Shown here piece by piece: positions 44,261-56,300 of a stretch of 64,000 nucleotides of DNA. Every line of letters begins with the position of its first letter. The stretch's first letter is position 1. The DNA is from Ligula intestinalis. Taxonomy: Eukaryota > Platyhelminthes > Cestoda > Diphyllobothriidea > Diphyllobothriidae. The notes beneath the pieces are model-generated. The model searched no databases and was not told the origin of the DNA. It worked only from the letters and a program-made list of their open reading frames with translations. A program made the translations under genes and the position numbers. The DNA lies in contig JAYGXS010000006.1 of NCBI GenBank assembly GCA_036362985.1, positions 18,196,120 to 18,260,119 on the forward strand, read 5' to 3'.

Positions 44261-46405
44261 ACGCGAAAAAAAACTCAGGTTGGCAGTACGGTTAAATATA
44301 CTGGGACTCACCTCAAGAGACTTATTAGAAGCTATTAAAAGGCCTTTTATTCAATTGGATCTGAAAGATTCTAGATTGATTGCTTGGGAAACCCTACTTG
44401 AGCAGTCAGCTCAGCACATCACACATGGTACAGGCCATGCATTGCAGTAAGCTGGACATATAAGTTGATCAAAATGTTACCTTCCCTTGGCCCCCCGTTT
44501 CAGTCTAAGTCCTACACGTTGAACCTCAGATGGTGGATTTCATTATTTTTACATAATTGTTGCATGTAGTCCACCTCCGTCGCTTCCCTGACGAATCACT
44601 TAGTTTTTGTAAGCATCTATTGGTGATTCTTCATGACCGGACAAGTGTTTTATCGATTGGCAGAGGCTGCATGTCGCAACTACGCGAAGTTCATTTCCCT
44701 ATTGGATCCCTTAACCTTAAACCAGTGCTTTCTGGTACGTACTCCAATCTCACCTGTCAGACTATTTTTGTTTATGTCTGCATAGACTGAATAAATCGGT
44801 TCTAGTCGCCTGTTATTTAAGCCCTCCCAAGCTGCCAAAGAGCACTTACAGTTTTGTCCTTTGCGGGCGCTCCCCCACGCCGCTTAGGGGCCATTCGACC
44901 GCTGTCGTCTGGATATCTTTCCTTACCAATTTGGGACTATTGTAATACTACTGTATAGTTGTTAGTAACGTTAGCTTATACCATGTGTTTACGCCTCAAC
45001 CTCAGCGCACATCCCTTCTAATATTTACCATGAGGCTTGCAGATCAGAGAGCGTACTAATTGTCCTTAAACATACGAGCACAGTAAGAAAGTACGTTATT
45101 CTGCGCTTACTTGGTGACATTTTCAATGATACTAAAGTATGAAATCGTTTGCCGGCCTGTTCTGTTTTGCTATTTCCTGGGACTCACATGTTCGCTTGTA
45201 TTAGCTATTTCCTTTTTAGTTGGTTGATATTTCCTCTATCAAATTATTGCCACACTCCACAAAGTCAAAAAGAAGCATCAACAGCCACTCTTGACCGTAC
45301 AATTAAACACTTATTCGCCTACACGCTACTCAACTACATAATCTTTCATTAGACGTCGCTTTTAGTTAACTCTCTTTGTGCACCACTCATTTTTCTGGCA
45401 ACGAGCTGCGAGACCACTTTCGGAAATGTACACAATAAACGTCATTTTATTACAGAGAAACTTCGTTTGTTATATATGTGCGTATATTCTGGATGGTCAA
45501 AAGTATGCGAGGCCCTGGTAATTAAATAGAAGATGGAATCGAATGGGATGGAATCGATGGCAGAACTGAGCTATATATACAGTGAGCTGTACACTTTTTA
45601 TTCCTTGAAAATGGGCTCGTATTAGAGTTTGAAACGTCGGGTGAATAAACAACTGATCCCAGAGAAAGCTTTCCTGTCTTCTGTAGATATATATGGGCAT
45701 CGCCGATCTGGAAGAGGTACAATTAAGTTCCGCTTCACCCAGGAGTTCACAATTACAGCCCGCGAAGGCATTCACATAGTGACTATGGAGATAAGATGTA
45801 TATATTAAGTCAGGAATGGACACGCACCGACCTTTTTGGCTCCAAGAAGTAAAAAAACTTTGTGTGGATGATAGGGGTCACGAAAAGACATCCGCCTACC
45901 AGACGGAAGTCGACCAACCTATAGTGACAGAGAGGGACGATGGCGTTTAAGAGTAACTTTTGTAAGCCCACGGTTTATAGGCCCAGCCGCTTATGAAGCC
46001 CAAGTTGGTCTGGGCCCGAGGTGGGCTTAATAACCGGCGACTACTGTATACAACTATTTCTGACTTATTTGCCTCCCTTCAGCCACGCATAACCCTAACC
46101 ACCAGCTGGAACCCGTAACACAAATATATGTATACACAGATGGCACAGATAGTCCACACACTGGGTCTAGCAGATGGTTCATAAGCACTTCATCGAACCG
46201 ACTACCGAATTAGACTTAGTAGCATTTTAGTTTTCCACTTAAAGGTAAAGCAGAGTGGTCTAGTAGGCCTATCAGCGTTATTGCCCTCATCCACGTACCT
46301 GACCGCTGATTGGCAACCTATCTGGATGACAAGTGGACCATAAAGAGTACGTGGCTTACTTATCCACCTGAATCAGCCCATTCGCTTTCTCTCTGTGTCT
46401 CGTAG
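44261..46405. other. No supported gene; upstream of the SH3-SH2 gene
   Basis: No further exons of the SH3-SH2 gene could be recognised. A dispersed repeat with GAAACGTCGGGTGAATAAAC lies at 45630-45720. Confidence 0.4.
45630..45720 (+). repeat. Dispersed repeat with GAAACGTC/GAATAAAC core
   Basis: GAAACGTCGGGTGAATAAAC then TGATCCCAGAGA and TCTTCTGTAGATAT. The same order, with changes, is found at 60085-60190 and 61893-61960. Probably the 3' part of an interspersed element. Confidence 0.5.
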
Positions 46406-49400
46406 ATGAGCGCTGGCCTGATGCAGAAGACTGCCGCAGTCCCGGGTCAATATCCGCCGCCCGGCCAGACAAGGATGTTCGTCTTGGCCCTCTACGACCT
46501 TCAGACCTGCGACCCCTCTGACCTTGAATTTAAGACAGGTGACCTGTTGATCGTCTACAACAACAGCGGCGACTGGTGGCAGGGGTTCAATCCACGAACG
46601 GGCAAGCAAGGTTTCATTCCCTTCAACTATGTCACTGGCGAAAAGGGCATCTCACCCATAATTGATGCCCTCAAAAACGTCAATAGGGAGCAGGCCATTA
46701 GCATACTTCTCGCTAATGCGGGCAACATAAACGCAAACTTTCTTCTCAGACCCAGAACTGGTGAGTATGCCGCTTTGTGGCAGCATTGACGTTTTCGGTG
46801 CTGCCAAAGTTGTCTGCGTCTGGTGCTATACAGTATGGTGGGGAAGTCACGCAAAATGTCAAAGTTTGCGAAGGTTGCATAATCACGCGCAAACTGACAT
46901 TAAGGCATGTACGAAAACGTAGAAATAATAAAAAAATTGTGGGTAAATGTGTTGCTTACATGAAATATTCAAAGAACTGATCTTTCTTATAATACTCAAG
47001 TTAAGCAGATATTTAAAAATCTATAAATCAGACCAATAAATGTCAATCTTATCATCAGTTGAGTGGATAGCAATGCCTTTTTTGTTGATATAAAAATAAA
47101 TTTTCTCTAGTCAAATTTTTATATTATTTCCCCTATTGGATTACAAAAAGCTAAAAATCAATCTTTGAATTCCGGCATATTTTCGAACTTTTTCATTACT
47201 TTTGAGTATTCCTCCGTAAATCCAGATTCTACTCGACGTTTATATGAGCACCTTTAAAACAGGATTTTTATATAGAGAATCTACCGTAAAAACGGTCTTT
47301 TGGATATTCCTTTTTGTGAAAATGGCCATGGCTTCGTTCCAAGCTTGCGAATGCAAGAAGGAGTGGCTGAATCTATACTATGCTTTTGCGATTATTATTA
47401 ATCTTCTGCCGGAATCCTTCCCAAATTACGCATAAGCGCAAAGTCTTTTGCACAATAAAGTATACTGCTGCATACCTTACATTTAAAAGGATTGGCTTTT
47501 ACCTTCAGCTCCATGATAATATGTATGCAGTTTTGTTTACCGTCCCAATTCGTTGATGCGGTAAAACAAAATGCGGTTAAAACATTTTCTCTGCAAATTT
47601 GGACAAAAAGGTTCAAAAAACGCCAAAAAATAACTTTTAAAACTGAAATTATTCCTATCTTCTGAAAAATAATTCAATTCCATATTCTCGGCTTAACTTG
47701 CTTTTCGTCAACATCACACTAGGTTTTCCGGTTCTGCAAGCTACATATTTTAAACCTCGCTTGCTTCTTTTGAGGTTCTCCCATTATTAACGTATACAAA
47801 TAGGAGACTTAGTTCTGTTGTACTCCATAGCACAGACATCTCTCCGATATCAGACTGCTTCCAACTTCGCCAAAATTAGTGCCTATTACTCTGTATATAA
47901 TGAAATAAAAGGCAGTTCTCCTTACTCAAGGGCTTTCTCTGGATTAAATCCTCTCACTAGATCAAACTAACGTGATAAAATATATGCTAAACTAACAAGT
48001 CCAGTTTTGTCATGACTTTTGCATGACTTCTTCGCCGTACTGTAGCTCCCTAAAACACTTCCATGGCCGGCGCTGGGCACCAGCTGATATATAATAAAGC
48101 CTTCTGTTTTAATTGAGTGGGTGAATGCGTGTTTCCAATTAAAATATTCCTAAAGAATCAATCTTCTTATTTCTTGGCTGATTTTCCGTCCAATGACAAG
48201 TGTTCAACTCGAAGGTTGACTCTCCTGATTTAATAAATAGTGTTCAACTCAGTGAAACAGACAAGCAGTTTTTAGAAAGTAGAATATGGCACGCTATACA
48301 TTATGGCTGTCTCAAAAGCGACTGAAGCCATCGCGGTATTGTCTTGCGTTTTATTAGTGTATTTTATCAAGGTAGTGGTGTAACTATGTTTTATTTATCT
48401 ATGCTTCACAAAGCAGTTAACTGTAGGTTTCCTGTAGCGCACTCATTACCGTCATGCTCAAATTGCGATAGTTCATGTTTCCCGTTTACCCTCTTTGGAC
48501 CACATAAACTGATAACAAAACAAAAATTAATTTTATATCCGGTGCTTTTAGAGACTCAAATGAGTCACTGGATTCCATTGCGAAAACGTGGAATAAGAAA
48601 CTCTGCTAAGGCTTGAATCTAATTGTAATTACCCGGTCTGGTACTTTGAATTCACATAAACCATACGTTCGCCAGACTTCTGTTCCAAACGCTAACACGG
48701 CAGAGGGAGAGAGAGCACCATCGGCGAAGAGGAACTGTGTTAAAAACCTGCAAATCGTTCGTTCTTAATACGCTTGTGTTTGCAGCTGCCCGTTCAGGGT
48801 GGCTATCTTCTGTTCAGTCCGCGTCAGGAAGAGCTGAGTAACTTCCCGTGGACATGGATCGACCAGATTTAACGAGAGCTCTATGGCAACAGCCAGCACT
48901 GAACGCTGTCAAGTACCAGCATGTGGTGTACTAAACGTGTGCATGTGCTTCATCGCGAGACTGTGAGCAGTCGCAGCAATCAAAGCTTTAGCCACCTGAG
49001 CTTATAGACCCCACCCGGAAACCCCGCGCTTTATTATGTTTGAAGCAAATTGCCTGGCCAAATGACGGCAACGTATGGACTTCGTTAAATGCGATGCAGG
49101 GAAATGACCCCCTGTGCAGAATCCCGTTCACAGTCAATTTGCATTCAACCAGAGGACTAGCAATTTTTTAACAGACTTAAATGATTTGGCAGACAAAGCT
49201 GGATTCGTATTAGGAAACCCTGCCTGCGGGAAAGAACTTAATGCTCTTAATCGAGATTTCTTAGATTATAAGGCTGACTGTTTTTGACCCTTTTCCTTCC
49301 TGCAGTGGATTCTAATTCCACTGAAGCCGTCGAGCTGTCAGCAACAGTCTCAAGTGAATGCTATATGTTTTGATAGAAGTAATGGTAGAATTATTAGTAG

Positions 49401-49723
49401 CAGCAAATGTAGTGGGAGGAGTATAAGTTCTAATAATAATAATGGTGTAGTAATGATCTAATCTGATACGGGGTCTCCGAGGATACAGGTAGTTATAATA
49501 ACAAAAGTAATGAGTAGAGCAGTAAGCATATTTTATTTTAATTCTTTTGTTTACTTTGCTTTTATAGGTGATACAACGTTTGCCCTCTCCGTTCGTTACT
49601 CTGCCCCGGATGGCATTCGAGTGAAACACTACATGCTCTCTTTCGACACAAGCATGGGCCAATGTTACTTGCGAGAAGACAGCCGTTTTCACACAGTCAC
49701 AGAACTCATCAGATACTATCAAC
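46406..49723 (+). CDS. SH3-SH2 protein, probable Src/Abl-type tyrosine kinase (partial)
   Basis: Two exons: 46406-46760 and 49568-49723, joined in phase 1 (donor gtgagt, acceptor ttataggt; second donor gttagt). The first carries an SH3 domain (residues 24-77) with ALYDL, GDWW at 55-58 and IPFNYV at 71-76, which binds proline-rich peptides. An SH2 domain spans about 86-170, including FLLR with the phosphotyrosine-binding Arg115, VKHY with His139 and a TELIRYY end. SH3 then SH2 in this spacing is the layout of Src, Abl and Tec kinases and of some adaptors. The SH2 start lacks the usual WYxG: the aligned residues are DALK. The kinase domain was not found up to 64000. The ATG at 46406 directly follows an AG and an in-frame TAG; it may be the start codon or an internal exon border. 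It lacks an MG myristoylation signal. Confidence 0.8.
46761..49567 (+). other. Intron in the SH3-SH2 gene, carrying repeat Y
   Basis: About 2.8 kb between the two SH2-coding exons, beginning gtgagtatg and ending tttgcttttatag. Repeat Y (47029-47990) fills a third of it. A short open stretch after a tttgcag at 48784 was considered as an exon but ends at a stop in the phase required. Confidence 0.7.
47029..47990. repeat. Unidentified interspersed repeat Y (pair with 38831-39690)
   Basis: Collinear with X over roughly 0.9 kb (see X for blocks). A minus-strand frame 47398-47616 encodes a lysine-rich stretch with FKCKVCSS; the X frame has SKVCGKV at the same place, so both may be decayed copies of the same protein. 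Immediately after Y, AAGTCCAGTTTTGTCATGAC (about 47998-48017) resembles 21604-21625. Confidence 0.6.
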
Positions 49724-50043
49724 GTTAGTTGCAAAACATTTCACGTTATTCACTGTTCATTTATGCTCCAAACCTACTGCGACTACAGTACGCGCCAGAA
49801 TTCGTGCAACATGCCAACATACGCAAAAGATTGATACTTTTTGCTAATCGGCATTAACGCAGGTTGTGATACTGATTATCATGTAGTCTATTCTGAACTT
49901 ATTTAGGTAATCATAGAATGCAAAATATTTAATGAGGTTCGTTTTGACCACTAACAAAACGTATGTACTGTAAAAGGTAACTACTAAAATAGTATGCTTT
50001 TCTATCATTGATTTTGACTGTTTTTATCGATTCAAATGTATTT
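49724..50043. other. No supported exon
   Basis: Follows the second SH2 exon. AT-rich, nothing recognised. Confidence 0.35.
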
Positions 50044-50515
50044 TATGGAAATCTTATACGAAAAAAATTATATATTGGACTCGTTTGGTAGCAAATTACG
50101 CCTTCTCTAAATTTTATACTTAAAGAATGGGAAGCTTTCGGTTTTAAAAAGTTGCTACATTGCCGAATAATTTTGAAATCTACTGACTGCTACACTCTAA
50201 TCGAAGATTTACAAACTGCGCACTGGGTGCCCCCTGTTAAAGGAAAAGTACGTTTTCCCCTACAGTTTGAGGAAGAAGTCACATTGTTCTCAAAATATTT
50301 CAATAAGTGTGGAATATGTTTTATACAGTAAAGGCAGGATTAATAAATTGACGGATACGATATATTATGAATGAACCTCTTACAATCGTAAAAAAGCTCG
50401 TAAGTCGAAATTTTTTAAACCGAAAGATACCCTTTCTTTAAGTATAAAACGTAAAGAAGGCATAATTTTCGATCAAACGAGTACAAGAAATAATTTTTTC
50501 GTCAACGCTTTCCAT
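50044..50515. repeat. Foldback/MITE-like element, copy 1
   Basis: Left arm 50044-50153 and right arm 50408-50515 are inverted repeats with roughly three quarters of positions matching by eye, ending in ATGGAAA / TTTCCAT. Example: ACTCGTTTGGTAGCAAATTA against the reverse complement ACTCGTTTGATCGAAAATTA. The 250-bp centre has no open frame. The copy at 32905-33370 has the same interior in the opposite direction. No target-site duplication was found next to the arms. Confidence 0.75.
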
Positions 50516-51599
50516 GCGCTGAATAACTTTCGCACGTGACTTTAAATCCTGGCCTAAGATGTCACTGATGATTTTTACAGCGGAATAAAACTGTACGACA
50601 ATGTAAATACTCTTTCCAAACGAGGACAGAGTTTATTTTACCGGGCTTTTATTTGACGCCCATTCCCAATGATAAGACCTGTGTCAAAGAACAGGTGATA
50701 CCGCCCATACATCCAATTTGGTACGGATTACTAATACGAAGCCTTAAACAGGACGCTGGGCCAAGGAATGTCTCGCCCCCAAATACGAAGAGTGGCGTTA
50801 CGCATAATTCCAGGAGGAGTAAATATTACCATGTCCTTACCCCGGAACTAGTCATAACACGAACCTAAACCGAAACTCTAATTGTAACCCTAACCCCCAG
50901 CACGACAACTTACACTTATCGTAGCACTCAATATCACCCCTGGCTTTTTTTGCAACGCAGTCTCCGCTGCGGGTGATTCCTATTCTAATGTCCTGTTTGG
51001 GTTGGAGAAGAAAATAACCTTGTCTCCCCGCTTTTATGTCTGAACTGCTCACCTGAATGCAACGACATACGTTATCCCAGTTACGACTCAGCTAATTAAG
51101 CAGGTTCTAATTTGCTTTTCTTCACCCCCCCCCCTCTCTTTTTTAGAACATGAAATAGAGGACAATTGTTATCTGCGTAGGCCTGTGCCATGAGGTTTCT
51201 GGATAACAAGTCCTTGGCTTTAACGATACGGCTTATTTTTGGATCCGTTAAGATACCTTCTTCTGGACACATGACCAACCATAGTGTCTTAATTCTGACC
51301 ATTTTCTCTCAAACCATTTGATTAAACCGTTATTCGCTAGAGCCATTTTTTAGTTTCTTGTTTTTTTCATTCTGATGGCATTACCTAAACTCGGGTTAGC
51401 GTAAGCTTCGCAAGCAGATCAACTGAAGAGTTAACAAACATTTTCCGCGTTGCTCGCCCTGCCAAGGTTTCAGTAGAAAAGAAAAGTATTTCTGTCAGTG
51501 CCTCGAACTTACACGTTTAAACTGCAGTCCGGCATCGGTCACTCTGTTGCTGCTCGCAACAAGTGAAGGTTAAGATCGTTTACAAGCAGTAAATGGCTT
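50516..51599. other. No supported gene
   Basis: Includes a C10 run (about 51124-51134) and a CCTAACCC-type stretch at 50885-50897. No domain seen. Confidence 0.4.
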
Positions 51600-51965
51600 T
51601 TCACCAACCACTAGTGGAATCCACTTGTCTTGCTCCACCTTGAAATTCATTTCTGACAACAACCGTAGTCGCTAGTAGCCTAGACAGATAGTAAAGCGGA
51701 TTGAAATCTCCATTTCTGACACAGTAGCCGTCGTCAGCCAGTCATACCCAACCCAAAGTGGTGCACCTACCCAAGGCTCGAACGCATGACCTTTCTAACC
51801 AGAGTCTAAAACCCTAAGCATTGAGCCACAAGCTCTTTATCTTACAGGTCGGGAGGTAAAGACACTCGTTGATGAAAGTTTACCGACCGCGAGTGGAACT
51901 CACTCTTTCCGCTCTGCCTTGGGTCCCCTTCCTCAGACCCTGACAGCAAGCTGACAAGTATTACC
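51600..51965 (-). repeat. tRNA-derived SINE, tandem arrangement
   Basis: On the minus strand an A-box TGTGGCTCAATGCTTAGGG (51830-51812) and B-box GTTCGAGCC (51783-51775) lie at polymerase III spacing. The body after it (51774-51600) contains a block with GTCAGAAATG repeated twice and a GTGGATTCCACTAG block. Upstream on the same strand (51960-51890) another GTCAG...GTGAGTTCCACTCG block, without a head, shows a 5'-truncated second unit. The family is tRNA-derived; the tRNA identity is not clear. Confidence 0.65.
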
Positions 51966-52159
51966 GTAGTATTACACAAACCGAAATTTGTGTAATACGC
52001 GAACGAAAGAAATGTAGAACATACTTATTTTGCATGCAGCGACAGACAATAAAAATAACCATTTAGTCTACTAGAAGGCAGAAAATCAAGTTAAATGATA
52101 CGATTTACATACTAGATATAATTGGAGTCTCGGCATCCCAAGCGATATATTTTAATAAC
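51966..52159. other. No feature
   Basis: Short spacer between the SINE and a Penelope-like element. Confidence 0.3.
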
Positions 52160-53528
52160 AATAAAGTCCTTTGGGAAAGACTACTGTTTTTTGCGTTAAT
52201 TATCGATTCTGGTTCCCCAGCCCGTCGTCAGACAAATAAGAGTTGTGCAGAAAAATGTTAACAAGATTTTACAGTGGGCTAGAATGTAGGGGGATAATCG
52301 TCACCCGCATTTAATTATGAGGTCAATGGAAAGAATAGCTGTCACCCAGTCAAGGGAGAGTAGTGGTCACCCGCATTTAATCGTACGGTCGGTGGTGGCT
52401 GTTTTTGCTTCCATCTGATCTTGAAAGATTCGTAGTTGATTTCCAAATCCATATGCCTGTTGATGCATGCCTCGTCTGAGTGCATTACCTCTAGGAATTC
52501 ATGGCCTTGTCTAGTTGGACAGGCGCCAACGATTTGGGTTTGCTCCCATGCAAGCGCGTGTTCTTTGTCCAGTGTGTGCATGATAACCTCCAAAAGGTGG
52601 TCCCATCTCCACACCGCTATCTGGTGTTCATGTATGCGGGTGGATAGAGCTCTCCCGATTTGACCACAATAGACCACATCACAAATGGTATACGGTATTT
52701 TTAAAACAACTTGCTTTCGGTTGAATCGTCAACCCTGTTCTTGTGATGTATCAGCTGGGTGTGCAAAGTAGTTACCTGTTTGTGCGCAACCTGTATCTTG
52801 TGCTCTCGTAGCTGTCCTTCGACGGGCTTAGATATATTCTTCAGATATGGGAGCGTTTGCTAGTTCGTTGGTTTCGGCGCTTTGGTAATCGCAGCTCTAA
52901 AAATACCCTTTTTAACTGTTGTTGTCTTATGCATCGACCCATTTTGGGAAAATGGTTTGCGAAGATCCTTCAATTCGGTTCGGTATGCTTCTTTATCCAA
53001 ACAGTGTGTTTTTGCTCGACTGAGCAAGCTGTTGATAAAACTGCGTTTGCGGGACATTAGACGGGTTGCTCGCAAAATGTAAGATGACCTCGGAGTATAC
53101 ATCTTTACGAAAAACTGAAGTATGAAGTTTTTCATCGGTGTTTCGGTGTACGAGGACAGCCAAGAATGAAAGTTGTTCATATGCCGTCTTTTTCGAAGGG
53201 AAGTGGAATTCTTGGGAAGGTGGCGTTGAGGGTTCGAGAGAGCGATTTCACTTTGTCTCCTTTCACGGTTATAGATATATCGTCTACGTAAAGCAGCCAC
53301 AATCTTTTATTAACTGCAGGGAGGATTCTAGCTTCCAAATTCTGCATTACAGCCTCTGCCAAAAAGTCGGATATTGGTGACCCCATAGGGAAACCGTTTT
53401 GTTGTCGGTAGTATTTCCCAGCAAAGAAAACCTGTTGTAAAAGGTAATCGTCCACCGATCTGTTTCAGGACGTATTCACCCTGGGTGATGCGTTTGCGAG
53501 CTTGCAGGCGTATAAGCGTAAGCTGCAA
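52160..53528 (-). mobile_element. Penelope-like element E: RT + endonuclease + 3' UTR
   Basis: Same family as element B by its 3' non-coding region (52160-52400). RT at 53455-53200 has QNGFPMGSPISDFLAEAVMQ (residues 19-38) and WLLYVDDISITVK (53-65) with an intact YVDD box. Further blocks in two other frames (53170-52960) read QLSFLAVLVHRNTDEKLHTS and RKRSFINSLLSRAKTHC. The GIY-YIG endonuclease (52677-52360) has VVYCGQIGRALSTRIHEHQ and CINRHMDLE. At least three frameshifts and some stops break it. Only about half of the N-terminal RT is present. Confidence 0.88.
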
Positions 53529-55216
53529 GGCGAATAGTAATGTTACTTACTAAAAATAAAGATTAATTGTTTCCATGCAAAGATCAAGGAATTCAAGCAG
53601 GACATCTGCAGAAAAGTCTGTAAAGTAAGCTTGTGGGAATTCCACTGTAAAGGTCCTTGCTGAGTCTAGGGGGGTGGGCGTGAATAAGTATATATCTGTG
53701 CATGACTATGACTTTGCTATCATCATCTATGATTCAGGATTCCCGATGGAATCTGAAACTTCAAGAAAACAAAACTCTGGTTCAAGTGATCACCTCCTTT
53801 TCTTCTGATATAAAAATAGCTAGATACAACAAAATGTAGTAGTAATAAAATGGTTGTTCATTAGTTGTATCGCCTGGTCCCAAGTCACACATGGGGTTTA
53901 ATGGCATTGTTATCTTTACGAACGAAAGCAAAGACTCCAATTTTACTAAGGGTATAGTAAAACGGATTTATGGGGTCATGTGAAACCATCGCAGGGGATA
54001 AAGTAAATAGATAAAACGCTAGTCAGTGCGATCTTCAGATCCGGTTATTTGTGGAAATAGAAAAGGTAAAACGACAGATGGAAGGATAAGTTTCTTCTAA
54101 ACAGAAAAAGGGGAGAGTAAATAGGTGGAACTTGTCTGTCGGAAGGGCGCGCAACTGCAGTCCAAAGGACCGCATCCGAGAGCTTATCTCGGCAGCCGTC
54201 ATATGAGGTCCTGTATGAGTCAGCTAAAAGGGAATGATTAAACCGGGCTGGTGAATCTGCATCTCCTGGTCGCCGCAAGGGGTTTAGCAATGACGCAGTT
54301 TGCAGCATCTGTAATCGGCTGCCTCACTGGAGACCGGGACTACTATTAGTTGACCTCGTGCATGGTGTGACGCCGAAGGTGGAGTCACTGCAATAATATG
54401 CTAATACTTACAAGCTGTCCTCTCCCGGTTTATGAGAGACCAGTCCACTTCCGTTAGTGTGCTTTTTTAATTTTTATTAGAAATTAGTGGCTACTTTGGA
54501 GTAAATCGGTCGCAAGTAGGCCTTGCAGCACCGAAGTCCATCCGACAGAGAGGAATAACAGGGTAATGTTAATAAACTACTAAAAGACAACCAGCAGTAT
54601 ATACAGTGTCTTACCTTCTACACACCAAATGCACCACCATGTGCTACTGCTAATGTGCCAATGCTTTTTAATAGCAAGGAAAACATTCAGCGAATGAAAA
54701 AAAACAGGAAAGAAAATTACGTTGGATAAAAGTGTCAATTTCTTTGAAGCAGCGGCATTTCAAAAACACGAAAAAACATTATGACTGAGAAAATGTACAG
54801 AAAGTCTACACATGCACAAAAAACAAGCAAATATATCAGAACACCAGAAGTACGTTTGAATTAGTCTTGAGTGCACTTTATATCAAAATTATTCAATAAG
54901 AATTTTACTTTATTGGTTGGTCGTTAAGAAGTAGACTACAGTTCGAGTATAGATTCCAACGCAGTTTCAGAATGGACTGCTTTTTCGTTCATTTCTGGAC
55001 TGGTTAACGTGCGTCTGAGTAAAGCAAACAGTTGTTGTTTGATTTCGCCGATAAGGACGTCATAGGAAATAACTTTTTCATAAAGTCACTCGCAGACAGG
55101 TCAGTCAGTGTCTCAAATGTAAATAGAAGTGTCAACTGCAACCACAAACGTACTGCTTTGCGTATATTAAGAGAAAGTTCTGCATGACAACATTAATCGC
55201 AGTTGGAGGCCAGTTC
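53529..55216. other. No supported gene
   Basis: AT-rich sequence without a recognised domain. Confidence 0.4.
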
Positions 55217-55425
55217 GGAGCTAGTGGTGAATAGGTTGAGGGAAGCTGACAGTCGGAGGACCACACCTCGAGAGGGTGGCGTCCGAAGTGTGAGAGAGTG
55301 GGTCTCATCAGACCGTCTAAAGTGCGGTCATGTGTGATTTATCCACAGCGAGGCGATTGGCCAAACTGGATTGGGAATGGCAGACCTTGGTGTATGCGCA
55401 CATGATAGCAGCCGCGAGAGTCGAG
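55217..55425 (+). repeat. LTR-like direct repeat, left copy
   Basis: Begins AGCTAGTGGTGAATAGGTTG and contains CCACACCTCGAGAGG (55261-55275), GTCTCATCAGACCGTC, CACAGCGAGGCGATTGGCC and ATGCGCACATGATAGCAGCC. The same order is found at 56097-56300, offset 876 bp (CACACCTCG at 55262 and 56138). About 200 bp long and diverged. Confidence 0.65.
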
Positions 55426-56096
55426 AGCTCAAGCGTTGCACACGGAGTTTGGCCATTACAAGTCCTCCCTTCCCAGACCGGAGTTCGGGTCATGTAAGCA
55501 TCCGAACGGAGGAAACATAGTTAAATTTAGTGAAAGAGGTACGTACTAACGGTAGGGTTGTGAACAGCGTGGGTGGCTGTGGTTAGCATGAGTGAGCAAG
55601 GTTAAAGGAGCGGCTGGAAAATGGTGTTTGAGTGGTAGGTCAACGGCAAATGTTATGTCATATCAGTATTGGTTGAATTGAGAGATATCGGTGACATAAG
55701 AAGTAACAACAAATGTTTGGAAGGAGGTCTGGATGCTGTTTCTCCTAAAAGGACTGCTCTACTGGATTTGTAAGGAACTATGACCTGGACTAAATGGATT
55801 GAGAGTGAAAGATGATCTGCATATCGCTTCAGGACAGGAATTCGGTGACTAAAGTCCCTATATCTTGGTCACATAAGATGCGTTAGAATAAATCAGTTGA
55901 AGTCGAAAGGAGTTTTGTGATAATTGAGCGCAGCCACGTCTAGAATTTGCGTATCCAGATCTTGTTGTGGTTATCAATATTTCGGGAGTTTACGTTAAAA
56001 AGGAAGACGCCTGCCGCTGCGATATAAAGGCCTGGTGCCGTGTGGGAAGGGAAGAAGCGACACGCTAGTCGGGAGCAGCAGTAAATTTTTTACAAA
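55426..56096. other. Spacer between the direct repeats
   Basis: 670 bp without an open reading frame of note. If the repeats are LTRs this is the internal part of a small non-autonomous element; no primer site could be identified. Confidence 0.35.
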
Positions 56097-56300
56097 GCTA
56101 GTGGCGAGTACGTTGGAGAAATTGACAATCAGACTGCCACACCTCGAGAGGACGGCATTCCAAGTGTGAGAGCGCGGGAGTCATCACAACGTCCACAGTG
56201 CGGTTTTGTGTGAGTCATACACAGCGAGATGCTTGACTAGACCAGCTTGGGGCTGGCAGACCCCAGTGCATGCGCACGTGCTAGCAGCCGCGAGAGGCAA
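56097..56300 (+). repeat. LTR-like direct repeat, right copy
   Basis: AGCTAGTGGCGAGTACGTTG ... CCACACCTCGAGAGG (56137-56151) ... GAGTCATCACAACGTC ... ATGCGCACGTGCTAGCAGCC, matching the left copy block by block. Confidence 0.65.

Noticed and set aside
48784..48872. Possible exon after a tttgcag acceptor inside the SH3-SH2 intron
   Set aside because: In the phase required by the upstream exon it reaches a stop after 18 codons, and direct joining of 46760 to 49568 gives a continuous SH2 domain.
49312..49734. 140-codon minus-strand frame
   Set aside because: It overlaps the SH2 exon antisense and an AT-rich low-complexity tract, and its translation has no domain.
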